This document shows, piece after piece, positions 1-11,390 of a stretch of DNA of 64,000 bases; position 1 is the stretch's first letter; each line of letters begins with the position of its first letter. A program made the position numbers and the translations under genes. The stretch is from Sesamum alatum (Eukaryota > Streptophyta > Magnoliopsida > Lamiales > Pedaliaceae), in NCBI GenBank assembly GCA_034509735.1, contig JACGWO010000003.1, positions 186,001-250,000 of the forward strand, in the 5' to 3' direction. The notes below the pieces were generated by a model, which did not search any database, was not told where the DNA came from, and saw nothing but the letters and a program-made list of their open reading frames with translations.

Positions 1-1473
1 TGTGTTTTCAAGAATCATCCTCCTTCAATTGTTGGAAGCTAGAGGTTTATATAGAGGATGAGTTTAATTCTCTTTAAACTCCAACTCTAAGAACTCTAAT
101 TTGACTAGGATTTTGACCTAGTCAAAGTCCTAGTCAAACTAGTGTTTGACCTAGTCAAACGAATCCTAGCCTTCCATCTCCCCTTTCCATCTCAACCGTT
201 GATTTTAATTTAATGGAATATTTAAATCCCATTAAATATTCCAAAAAGGCTAAAAGAATAAATATAATATATAATACATAAATATTATTATTTATTCTAA
301 GCCCATTTAAATCAACCCTTTAATAAATCCTATTTATTAATTTAATTCCCTTTATCAAATAGAAGGAATTAATTTCTCCAAGAAAATATAGAACCCGATT
401 AAAGCTAATTTAATCATTCCTTTACTCCAATATTTAATTCCAAATTAAATACTAAGTGTGTGTGTGGATAGTGTGTGACTCTTTAGGTTCACCATTCAGC
501 TAGACTTGGTCGGATTCCTAGAATCCGCCCGTTACCATGGGTGACCATCTAGCAACGGTCCATGGCACTAGAGACTAGGTGAAATATTCGGGGATGAACA
601 TTTAGGCTCTAACAGTACACTTGTCCTTCTATCTTCGGTCTCATCACTTAGGGTCTAGGGCACGGAAAATGCAGGTACCCATTTTGGACCTAAGTGTCGG
701 TCTGTCCTTACTAAAGGCCGCAAGGGAAACCTTTCCCTTCTGTTCAGTTACTGTGGCCACAGATTTCAGGGACAAGACACAGAGTATACATGAGACTCAA
801 CTGTCAGTACCTTTTGACAGGAGACAGATCCTTTCTTGGAAACTACTGTCACTTTGTACACCCGAGCTGCACTAGACATGGCTTATGACTACTCAAGAGT
901 ATTTTGGCAATCTCTCACCATATCTAAGATACAGACCTGATGCACAGGTAAACTCAGTAGTTCCTCAAGTCAAAGGACTTGGCCTGTACCGTTGGAACCG
1001 GGAATACACGTCATACCTTGCTGGCCATACTCAAGATGCTTCGTAAGATGGTTCCCGCGAGTCACCTCAGACAGCTGCTTCCTAGCATGCTGACCCACTA
1101 ACACTGCTTAGACGACCTTCGTCACCCGTCGATGAAATACGACAGCAGATGCTTAGTGCAAGTCTCAAAGGGAATCCCGGTACCCATTTTCGGGATTCCT
1201 TGACTTGGAGATTTCCGGACTGATTCGGTAAGACTGATTTCATGGACCTACCACCAAGCATAGTCCCAGTCCCCGAAATCGTTTCTCAGTCCGTGGGCTT
1301 TGTTTGCGTAGTGAACAGAAATGTAAATGCAGATAAGTGAACGTAAACAAAGTGTTGCCATATGAATTTTCACTTCTTTATTCATAAATATTTTTATCAA
1401 ATACCAAAGAATTGTCTAGACATAGGTTACATATTCCTGCCAAAATTGGCTTACATGGTCACCTATTCTAACA
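1..1473 (-). mobile_element. Copia LTR, family 1, truncated by the window start
   Basis: The right edge reads ...CACCTATTCTAACA, the reverse complement of the TGTTAGAATAGGTG start of the full-length element's LTRs. The body matches that LTR throughout. About 500 bp of its U5-side end lies outside the window. A reverse-strand TATA motif is at 46-54 and a W-box cluster at 101-158. It abuts the leader of an opposite-strand decayed copia element, so it is a later insertion or a solo LTR. Only the right candidate target duplication (AAAGG, 1474-1478) can be seen. Small reading frames inside it are not conserved genes. Confidence 0.9.
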
Positions 1474-1872
1474 AAAGGAATATGCTCCTATTTCCCTGTC
1501 TCACGTGGGGGGCGATAGTTGAGATATTCATTTGGTTGATGGGTCGGGCCTAACGCTGAGTAACATGATTCGCTTGGAGTCCTCGGGATCATGTGAAGAG
1601 GCGATGCAAAATAACTTGGGGATCTTATTAGATGAGAATGGTATAAGTTACCTCCCACAAAGCCTTTTTCGTGTGAATCGTAAAAGCAGGGCATGGACAA
1701 TTGCGTTTGTGGACCTCAAGCCCACTAGAAAATGGTTTCCCGAAACCCCATTTGAGAGTGATGGGCTTTTGCAGAAATAGTGGAGGGGTTAATGACTAAA
1801 GACCAAGTCTTTACTTGAACATAATATTACTATAATCTACTTAATGTTTTTCTGTTTACATTTTGTATGTAT
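1474..1872 (+). mobile_element. Leader remnant of a decayed copia element
   Basis: This stretch matches the 3' half of the leader of the full-length element (about 38,200-38,603). Shared segments include the 'gattcgcttggagtcctcgg' block, the 'acctcccaca' block and the run just before gag. The 5' LTR and primer-binding site of this old element are missing, replaced to the left by an opposite-strand LTR. It contains no gene. Confidence 0.75.
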
Positions 1873-2720
1873 ATGTTTAAGAATCCACAAACGCCAATAC
1901 TAGAGGCTAATATATTTAATGGAACAAACTACAATGACTGGCTGCGAAATCTTAAGATAGTTTTAGATTTCGAAAACCAAATTTACATTCTGGATAAGGA
2001 TCTTCCTCAGGCCTTGCCGGATGGGTCAATGCCTCAAGAACGCTTGGCGTTCGGGAAGATGCATGCTGACCACTGGCAGTCCGTAGCATTGTACTGGCCT
2101 TGATGACTAACGAGATCCAGAAGCAGTACGATAGGCTAGATGATGTTGGCTCGATTATGCTTCATTTGCAAGATATCTATGCGGTCTCAGACCGGCATGT
2201 TAGATATGCTCAATGAAGGCATTATTCGGAGCTAAGATGACAGAAAGGTCGTCTGTACAAGAGCATGGAGTGATAATGCTATCCCTTGTGGAGAAGCTCA
2301 AAGACCTCTAAGCTAATCTTGAAAAAGAGACGTACATTGACGTGATCCTTCAGTCTCTTTCTACCTCCTTCGACCAATTTATTGTCGACTTGATAAATAT
2401 GTTGGTCCAGTACGAGGCAACGATTGAAAAATCTGTGCCGGCGGTACTAGTGTGAGAGGCTTCGACCTCAGAAGCGAAAGGCATGGGTGCCGGACACTGG
2501 AAGAGGAAGAAAGCTAAGACAACATCAGCCGCTGCTAGCACTTCGAGTGATCCTGTTACACCGCTGGGCGTAGGTAAAGGAAAGAGGAAGAGGGTTCGGC
2601 AGTCAAAGTCATAGATTCCAAACGATGTGTGCATTAACTGTCGCGAAAAGGGACATTGGAAGAGGGAGTGTCCCAAGCTCCTCTCCAATGAAGGTACATT
2701 TGAATTGAGTACCAACATGA
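1873..2720 (+). pseudogene. Decayed copia gag with zinc knuckle
   Basis: The translated start has FNGTNYNDWLRNL (within 1867-2103), the N-terminal signature of copia Gag, and matches the intact gag at 38,604. Several frameshifts and stops follow, for example near 2103, 2310 and 2454. A CX2CX4HX4C zinc knuckle (CINCREKGHWKREC) is still readable at about 2632-2673. Gag would coat element RNA in cytoplasmic particles; this copy cannot encode it. The amount of damage shows it is much older than the element at 34-44 kb. Confidence 0.85.
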
Positions 2721-4981
2721 TTATCGTTCTACTCTTTGGTATTGGATACCAGTTAATCATAATCTGCGAATGGTTTCCAGATGGTTATGAGTAGAAAGCC
2801 TAGACAAGTCCTAAGGCTTAGCGATGGCAGGGCCATTGCTGCAAAGACTAGGGACTAGTTAGGCTTAGCATAGCAGTGATCATGTTAGGATAGAGTTTGA
2901 ATGGAATATGTAACCTGGCATGATCGAAGTATGTTTTTATGTACTGTTGGACAGCTATTAATTAAATATGTTTGATCAATAAAATTGCTTTATTTGACAA
3001 AGAATGACTATTCTTGTCTGCTAGGTGGAATACATAATTATCCTTAAACATTATCCCATAATTGGATTATGAGTACTCAAATCAAATGATTAAAATGGAT
3101 AATCAAAGACAAACTCACGAATTTGGCATCCATAAGCTAGAATGGTTTTTCCTTTAGTTAAGGACGAGGAAGTTGGAAGATTCAAAGAGTCTAGCGATAG
3201 ACAATTTGAGTCGACTAGCTTACAAGTCCTCTCTGAGATGGAAAGACTGTAAGGCTTCATTGTTGGACAAAGTGGGCTTGCCAAAAGTCTATCGGATTGG
3301 ATCCATTTAGACATTCGTAGGTTACTGAGTACACAACACCAGAAAGGGTTCACAAGTCTAAGGACCCTTGTATAGGTTCGGGGAATTAGACTTGGAGTGG
3401 TGAACAAAGTTGATTGCAAAATTAAACCTTTCGATTAGATCGAAAGGTGTGTATTCAATACGAGTTCTTGAATATCCAGATGAGAATGGAATTCTCACTC
3501 AGTGGAATTCTTCCTATAAGGACAATGGTTGAACGATCTCTGATAAGAGAGAAATCGAACCTTGTTAGACTTGGTTCGATCGGGATTTCACTGGACTACC
3601 TTAAACGGTCTAGACATGGACTTGAAAGGTTGCCAAGTTGAGAAACATGGCATTTTCTAATAGTCATGATTTAGTTGCCATATAGGATATGGTTTGGCAA
3701 GCCTGCATCCTACAAAGTTCTTGAGTACATGGGATGGTCCCACATACGTCAAGGGACTAGTGGGAGACAAATTAGACTAGGTGTTTGATTTGTGCAGGTT
3801 TAATGTAGAATAATGCAAACATCATTTGTAATTATATTATTCCACTTACTATATTCCAGTCCTCATAGGGATAACCAAAACACCTTAGTTACTTGAGAGG
3901 CATAGGTTTCTAGGCCTATCCGGTCAATTGGATTATCATCCAAAAGATACAAGGAGAGGCGATGTTGGACATCGGGTTTGGATCAATGGCTTAGAGCTAT
4001 TGGATCCGTCATGAAAATTCAAACTGGGTTTGAAATTTTGTATAACTGGAATATTCGTTTTGACGAGTTCATATGGAGCATGAATCGATCAGTAACAGGC
4101 TTTAGGGTCAGTGGGAGGACAATTTTGTTCCAAGTGTTTAGTGTGTAATGTATTCATTTGGAATGAATTTAAGATGTCAGGAAACACTGAAACACGAGTG
4201 TTGTTCACGCAATTCTCCATGATAGGAATTGGATTCCTTTATACAGGGTTAAGCTGTTCAAGACTCAGTCACATTAGACTAATGAGAAAACTTAGATGTT
4301 TGACATCCCCTACATCTTTGCCTTAGGCAGCATGAAAATATTGTTCGTGCATTAGGCCTGATGTTGTGTATGCTTTGGGCATAACAACGGTTATTGGGCT
4401 TGTGCCGAGAAGGCAGTAGACGGCTGTTGAGAATATCTTTAATACCTGAATAAGGATTAAAGAAGCTTTCTTAATGCACGTTTTGTGGAGGGTTGATTTG
4501 AGAAGGCTATAGCGATACTAGCTTCCAGAATCATGTGAATAATATTTAGTCTCAATATGTATGTACATTTGGACTTAATGGTGAGTGTGGTGGCTTGGAA
4601 AGGTTTCAAGCAGGATACCACGACATGTCATTATGAAAGTTGAATGTCTGGTGACTTTGGAAGTCGTTTCTGGAAAGTGGTTTGGATTGAAAACTGCATC
4701 CATAGGATGGATGTGGTGCCTAGCACGACCGAGCCAGTAGTTGCCTTGGAGGCGAACAACTAGGCTTTGGCAGAAGCGTTTTGGGCCCGAGATCTCATCA
4801 CAGATCCACGAAAATTTCTTAGACAACCATCATTTGCAGGCAGCAATGGTAGGAAGAGGTGACATGGTTGGACCATGTCACTTCGGCAGAGAAATATACT
4901 AGACCCACGAGACCGAGCCAGTATCGTAGATAGAACATGCTCAGAAGGATCTGAGCAACATGGGTAATTGGCTTTGTGGTC
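2721..4981 (+). pseudogene. Decayed copia pol remnants (protease, integrase, RT, RNase H)
   Basis: Order is conserved but every domain is broken. A trace of the protease active-site region lies near 2740. An integrase zinc-finger and core trace runs from about 3100 to 3780; the 'ggcaagcctgcatcctacaa' block at about 3695 matches intact integrase. An RT trace (SWNIRFDE-like) lies near 4045, and RNase H traces run about 4570-4970 (GVVAWK-like, then the stretch before the stop). Large parts of protease, integrase and RT are lost or scrambled, and no frame is open for more than about 110 codons. Segments such as 2900-3090 show no clear match to the intact element. Short open frames here are chance. 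Confidence 0.75.
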
Positions 4982-4992
4982 AAGTGGGAGAT
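4982..4992 (+). other. Polypurine tract of the decayed copia element
   Basis: AAGTGGGAGAT lies directly before an LTR starting TGTTAGAATAGG, the same arrangement as at 42,664-42,674 in the full-length element. In LTR retrotransposons this tract primes plus-strand DNA synthesis. Confidence 0.85.
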
Positions 4993-6180
4993 TGTTAGAA
5001 TAGGTGACCAGAAAGTGAATTAGATTGGCTGTTCTGGGAACTATTCATCGATCTTTATCAAAGTAATATTATACTGATGGATAAAGTAAGTATTCATCAC
5101 TGACAACATGTGTTTGTTGTGCTTACTACTTACATTGAATGCCGTTTCAATGTCACAACAAATGCTCACAGACTGATTGGTTAAACCCATTGAGTTGAGC
5201 TGCGCATAGGTTGGCGGCTATGAAACCAACTCCTTGAGGGTCGGTCTGAAATGTTCCAAGTCGAGGACCTCGAGACTGGGCCTCGAGCGCCCTATGAGAC
5301 TTACACTAAATATTGCATTCACTGGGTGAGTGCCGAGTTTCATCGGTGCCAGACGTAGGTCGTTTATGCAATTTTAGTGGGTTAGTTGGCAAGGTAGTCG
5401 ACTGACTGAACTGACTCGCAGGAATCGTCATATGGAAGCCTTGGAGGCTTGGTCGGTATGACTCGGATTCTCGGTTCCGATAGTACGGGATTAGTCCTCG
5501 AACTTGAGGAATCATGGCAGTAGCATGCATATGAAGGTTGTATCTTGGATTTAGCGAGAGGTGACCGTATCTTTGATATGATCATTATAAGCCTTGTCCA
5601 GTGCAGTCGGAGTATGTAGTGAGGACGGTGGATTCCAATAGAGAATTTGTCCCCTGTCAGTATTTGACAGCTATGTCTCCTATGCGCTCTGAGATGGTTT
5701 CGACTTATTAAGTCTACGGCCGTAGCGATTGGTTCAGTAGGGAATGGTTCCCTACGTTGATCAATAGAGTAAATGCATCTCGAGTTTGTAGCATAGAAGC
5801 CTAGTCCAGGATGGGAATCGACACCCAATTCTATGCCCTAGACTAAGGCCGGGAGATGGTCGACGGAAGGACTGTACCTGTATGGAATTTGGAGCCTAAA
5901 TGTTCACGCCAACATTCACCTAGTCTCTAGTGCCATGGACCGTTGCTAGACGGCCACCCATGGTAACGGGCATTTCTGATTAATGGTTAATCAAAAATAA
6001 TTAATTAAATTGGATTTAATTAATCAATTGTGTTGGACACAAGCCCAAGTCTAGCTGAGGGTGAATCTAAAGAGTCACACACAAATCACTATGGAAGTAG
6101 TGGAATTAATTTGGAATTAATTCTGGAAGAAGTGAATTAATAAAGTAATTTGGTTGATTCTAAAATTTTGAAAAATAAAA
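4993..6180 (+). mobile_element. Copia 3' LTR, family 2, decayed and truncated
   Basis: It starts TGTTAGAATAGGTGACCAGAAAG, matching the start of the family-2 LTR at 59,305-61,534 (reverse strand). Shared segments include the 'aaccaact' stretch, 'atggaagccttggaggcttggtcggtatga' (5431-5460) and the conserved block at about 5892-5969. Homology fades after about 6160; a full family-2 LTR is about 2.2 kb, so roughly the last kilobase is missing before the satellite starts. It keeps the CTGTCA...TGACAG hairpin (5654-5670) and a 12-bp palindrome (5714-5725). Confidence 0.8.
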
Positions 6181-6324
6181 AGTAATTTAATATTAAAAAT
6201 ATCTGAGATCATAACAACACAATAAATCAATTTTGCGATCATAAAGAAAGAACTCCGTATTCAGAAAAAGCAAATCACATCCGCCAACATATTAAAATTC
6301 CCCACCAACTTAAATTTTCATTCT
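6181..6324. other. Unassigned AT-rich junction before the satellite
   Basis: This AT-rich stretch sits between the fading family-2 LTR and the first satellite monomer. I see no open frame, repeat or match to other parts of the window. It may be degraded LTR or original flanking DNA. Confidence 0.4.
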
Positions 6325-7969
6325 TTAAAGGCACTCTTCAATTATCCGACTAGGACTGCATCTTATTCAACATAAAAATGCACTAGCACTACATCTAGAA
6401 CACTCTTTGAGCCATGGACTCAGCTTTGTACCTTTGCGCGGCGACAAAATCCTTTAAACAAATTTAGACACTAATGCACTTTTATCATTGTCATATCGAG
6501 GGCTTGGAAAACCTACATAATCAGTCGTACATCGGGATACATGCCTAATACTCAACACAATCGTAGGAAACACCTTGTGTTTTCAGTACTTATCATTGAC
6601 TGATGATGACTCATTTTTGCTTATAAATATATTCGTATTGACTCTAATAATCAATATTAAAGGCACTCTTCGATTATACGACAACATAAAAATGCATTAG
6701 GACTATATCTAGAACACTCTGTTGAGCCATGGATTCAGCTTTCTACCTTTGCGCAGCGACACACTCCTTTAAACAAATTTAGACACTAATGCACTTTTAT
6801 CATTGCCATATCGAGGACTTGGAGAACCTTCATAATGAAACATACGTCCAGATACAGCCTAATACTCAACACAATCGTAGGAAACACCTTTTGTTTTCAG
6901 TCCTCATCATTGAATGATAGATGACTCATTCTGGCAATAAATATATTCGTATTAACTATAATAATCAATATTAAAGCCACTTTTCGATTATACGACTAGG
7001 ACTCCATCTTTTTCAACATAAAAATGCACTAGGACTACATCTAGAACAGTCTTTTGAGCCATGAACTCAGCCTTGTACATTTGCGCAACGACAAACTACT
7101 TTAAAGAAATTTAGACACTAATGCACTTTTATCTTTGAAATATCGAGGGCTTGGAAAACCTTCATAATCAATCGTACGTCCGGATACATGCCTAATACTC
7201 AACACAATCGTAGAAAACACCTTTTGTTATCAGTCCTTATCATTGACTGATAGATGACTCATTTCCGGCTATAAAGATATCCGTATTGACTCCAATAATC
7301 AATATTAAAGGCACTCTTCGATTATACGACTAGGACTGCATCTTATTCATCATAAAAATGCACTAGCACTACATCTAGAACACTCTTTTGAGCCATGGAC
7401 TCAGCTTTGTACCTCTGCGCAACGACAAACTCCTTTAAACAAATTTAGACACTAATGAACTTCTATCTTTGCCATATCGAGGGCTTGGAGAACTTCATAA
7501 TCAATCGTACGTCCGGATACATGCCTAATACTCAACACAATCGTAGGAAACACCTTTTGTTTCTAGTCCTTATCATAGACTGATAGATGACTCATTCTGG
7601 CTATAAATATATTCGTATTAACTCTAATAATCAATATTAAAGCCACTCTTCGATCATACGACTAGGACTCCATGTAATTCAACATCAAAATGTACTAGGA
7701 CTACATCTAGAATACTCTTTTGAGCCATTGTCTTAGCTTTGGTCTATAAACAAATTTATAGACTAATGCACTTTTATCTTTGCCATATCGAGGGCTTGGA
7801 GAACCTTCGTAATCAATCGTACATCCGGATACATGCCTAATACTCAACACAATCGTAGGAAACACCTTATGTTCTCAGTCCCTATCATTGACTGATAGAT
7901 GACTCATTTCTGGCTATAAATATATTCGTATTGACTCTAATAATCAATATTAAAGCCACTCTTCGATTA

Positions 7970-10900
7970 TACGACTAGGACACCATCTTATTCAACATAA
8001 AAATGCACTAGTATTACATCTAAAACACTCGTTTGAGCCATGGACCCAGCTTTGTTCCTTTGCTCAACGACAAACTGTTTTAAAAAAATTTAGAACTGAT
8101 TCCCTTTTATCTGTTCCATATCGAGGGCTTGGTCAACTTTCATAATCAATCGTACATTCGGATACATGCCTAATACTCAATACAATCGTTGGAAACACCT
8201 TGTGTTTTCAGTCCTTATCATTGACTGCTAAATGAATCATTTTTGCTTATAAATATATTCGTATTGACTCTAATAATCAATATTAAAGGCACTCTTCGAT
8301 TATACGACTAGAAATGTATCTTACTGAACATAAAAATGCACTAGCACTACATCTAGAACACTCTTTTGAGCCATGAACTCACCTTTCTACATTTGCGCAA
8401 CGACAAACTCATTTAAACAAATTTAGACACTAATGCACTTCTATCTTTGCCATATCGAGGGCTTGGAGAACTTTCATAATCAATCGTACGTCCGGATACA
8501 TGCCTAATACTCAACATAATCGTAGGAAACACCTTTTGTTTTTAGTCCTTATCATAGACTGATAGATGACTCATTCTGGTTATGAATATATACGTATTAT
8601 CTCTAATAATCAATACTAAAGCCATTCTTCGATTCTACGACTAGGACTTCACATTATTCAACAGAAAAATGCACTAGGACTACATCTAGAACACTCTTTT
8701 GAACCATGGACTCAGCTTTGTACCTTTGCGCAACGACAAACTCCTTTAAAAAGATTTAGACACTAATGCACTTTTATCTTTGCCATATCGAGGGCTCGGA
8801 AAACCTTCATAATCAATCGTACGTCCGGATACATGCGTAATACTCAACACAATCGTAGGAAACACCTTGTGTTATCAGTCCTTATCATTGACTGATAGAT
8901 GACTCATTTCCGGATATAAATATATTCCTATTGACTCTAATAATCAATATTAAAGGCACTCTTCGATTATACGACTAGGACTGCATCTTATTCAACATAA
9001 AAATGCACTAGCACTACATCTCGAACACTCTTTTGAGCCATGGACTCAGTTTGTATCTTTGCGCAACGAGAAACTCTTTTAAACAAATTTAGACACTAAT
9101 GAACTTCTATCTTTGCCATATCGAGGGCTTGGAGAACTTTCATAATCAATCGTACGTCCGGATACATACCTAATACTCAAAACAATCGTAGGAAACACCT
9201 TATGTTTCTTAGTCCCTATCATTGACTGATAGATGACTCATTTCCGGCTATAAATATATTCGTATTGACTCTAATAATCAATATTAAAGCACTCTTCGAT
9301 TATACGACTAGGACACCATCTTATTCAATATAAAAATGCACTAGTATTACATCTAAAACACTCGTTTGAGCAATGGACTCAGCTTTGTTCCTTTGCTCAA
9401 CGACAAACTGTTTTAAAAAAATTTAGACACTTATTCCCTTTTATCTGTTCCATATCGAAGGCTTGGTCAACTTTCATAATCAATCGTACGTTCGGATACA
9501 TGCCTAATACTCAACACAATCGTAGGAAACACCTTGTGTTTTCAGTCCTTATCATTGCCTGATAGATGAATCATTTTTGCTTATAAATATATTCGTATTG
9601 ACTCTAATAATCAATATTAAAGGTACTCTTCGATTATACGACTAGAAATGCATCTTACTGAACATAAAAATGCACTAGCACTACATCTAGAACACTCTTT
9701 TGAGCCATGAACTCACCTTTCAACATTTGCGCAACGACAAACTCCTTTAAACAAATTTAGACACTAATGCACTTCTATCTTTGCCATATCGAGGGCTTGG
9801 AGAACTTTCATAATCAATCGTACGTCCGGATACATGCCTAATACTCAACATAATCGTAGGAAACACCTTTTGTTTCTAGTCCTTATCATAAGACTGATAG
9901 ATGACTCATTCTGGTTATGAATATATACGTATTATCTCTAATAATCAATATTAAAGCCATTCTTCGATTTTACGACTAGGACTTCACATTATTCAACAGA
10001 AAAATGCACTAGGACTTCATCTAGAACACTCTTTTGAACCATGGACTCAGCTTTGTACCTTTGCGCACCGACAAACTCCTTTAAAAAGATTTAGACACTA
10101 ATGCACTTTTATCTTTGCCATATCGAGGGCTTGGAAAACCTTCATAATCAATCGTACGTCCGGAAACATGTCTAATACTCAACACAATCATAGGAAACAC
10201 CTTGTGTTATCAGTCCTTATCATTGACTGATAGATGACTCATTTCCGGATATAAATATATTCCTATTGACTCTAATAATCATTATTAAAGGCACTCTTCG
10301 ATTATACGACTAGGACTGCGTCTTATTCAACATAAAAATACACTAGCACTACATCTAGAACACTCTTTTGAGCCATGGACTCAGCTTTGTACCTTTGCGC
10401 AACGACAAACTCCTTTAAACAAATTTAGACACTAATGAACTTCTATATTTGCCATATCGAGGGCTTGGAGAACTTTCATAATCAATCGTACGTCCGGATA
10501 CATACCTAATACTCAACACAATCGTAGGAAACACCTTATGTTTCTCAGTCCCTATCATTGACTGATAGATGACTCATTTCCCGCTATAAATATATTCGTA
10601 TTGACTCTAATAATCAATATTAAAGCCATTCATCGATTATACGACTAGGACACCATCTTATTCAACATAAAAATGCACTAGTATTACATCTAAAACATCG
10701 TTTGAGCTATGGACTCAGCTTTGTTCCTTTGCTCGACGACAAACTGTTTTAAAAAAATTTAGACACTTATTCCTTTTTATCTTTTCCGTATCAAGGGCTT
10801 GGTCAACTTTCATAATCAATCGTACGTTCGGATACATGCCTAATACTCAACACAATCATAGGAAACACCTTGTGTTTTCAGTCCTTATCATTGACTGATA

Positions 10901-11390
10901 GATGAATCATTTTTGCTTATAAATATATTCGCATTGACTCTAATAATCAATATTAAAGGCATTCTTCGATTATACGACTAGAAATGCATCTTACTCAACA
11001 TAAAAATGCACTAGCACTACATCTAGAACAGTCTTTTGAGCCATGAACTCACCTTTGTACATTTGCGCAACGACAAACTCCTTTAAACAAATTTAGACAC
11101 TAAGCACTTTTATCTTTGCCATATCGAGGGCTTGGAAAACCTTCATAATCAATTGTACGTCCGGACACATGCCTAATACTCGACACAATCATAGGAAACA
11201 CCTTGTGTTATCAGTCCTTATCATTGACTGATTGATAACTCACTTCTGGCTATAAATATATTCGTATGGACTCTAATAATCAATATTAAAGGCACTCTTC
11301 GATTATACGACTAGGACTGCATCTTATTCAACATAAAAATGCACTAGCACTACATCTAAAACACTCTTTTGAGCCATGGACTCAGCTTTG
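7970..11390. repeat. Higher-order repeat of 4 satellite monomers (about 1.33 kb)
   Basis: Variant monomers recur every four units. The variant with GACTAGAAATG starts at about 8308, 9639 and 10,977 (spacings 1331 and 1338 bp). The variant with 'tttgctc(a/g)acgacaaactgtttt' recurs at about 8050, 9384 and 10,729. Copies of the same variant are far more alike than neighbouring monomers, the mark of higher-order amplification. The third copy is cut by the solo LTR. Confidence 0.85.
11386..11390. repeat. 5-bp target-site duplication, left copy (CTTTG)
   Basis: CTTTG of the satellite phrase 'cagctttgtacc' lies immediately before the solo LTR and is repeated at 13,370-13,374 after it, where the satellite phrase resumes. 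Confidence 0.95.

Larger units (their letters stand above)
6325..11390. repeat. 334-bp satellite array, block A (left part)
   Basis: Head-to-tail monomers of about 334 bp. Landmarks recur in order: TCGATTATACGACTAGGA, AACATAAAAATGCACTAG, GAGCCATGGACTCAGC, TTTAGACACTAATGCAC, CATATCGAGGGCTTGG, CGTACGTCCGGATACATG, CAGTCCTTATCATTGACTG, GGCTATAAATATATTCG. In block A the monomers carry 'aaactcctttaaacaaatttag' and 'ttatacgactagg'. Six-frame reading gives only short frames that shift with indels, so it is non-coding. The left edge at about 6325 is abrupt. Confidence 0.97.

Noticed and set aside
621..875. 84-codon frame MSFYLRSHHLGSRARK..., also at 57,256-57,510
   Set aside because: It lies antisense within family-1 LTRs and is absent or broken in the other copies. 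Similarity follows from shared LTR descent.
3090..3419. 109-codon minus-strand frame, and similar frames at 2350-2760 and 5382-5828
   Set aside because: They are antisense to decayed copia pol and LTR sequence that aligns with the intact element on the plus strand.
6325..11390. CRISPR-like array
   Set aside because: Units are continuous 334-bp tandem copies with no short repeat plus unique spacer pattern, in a plant genome.
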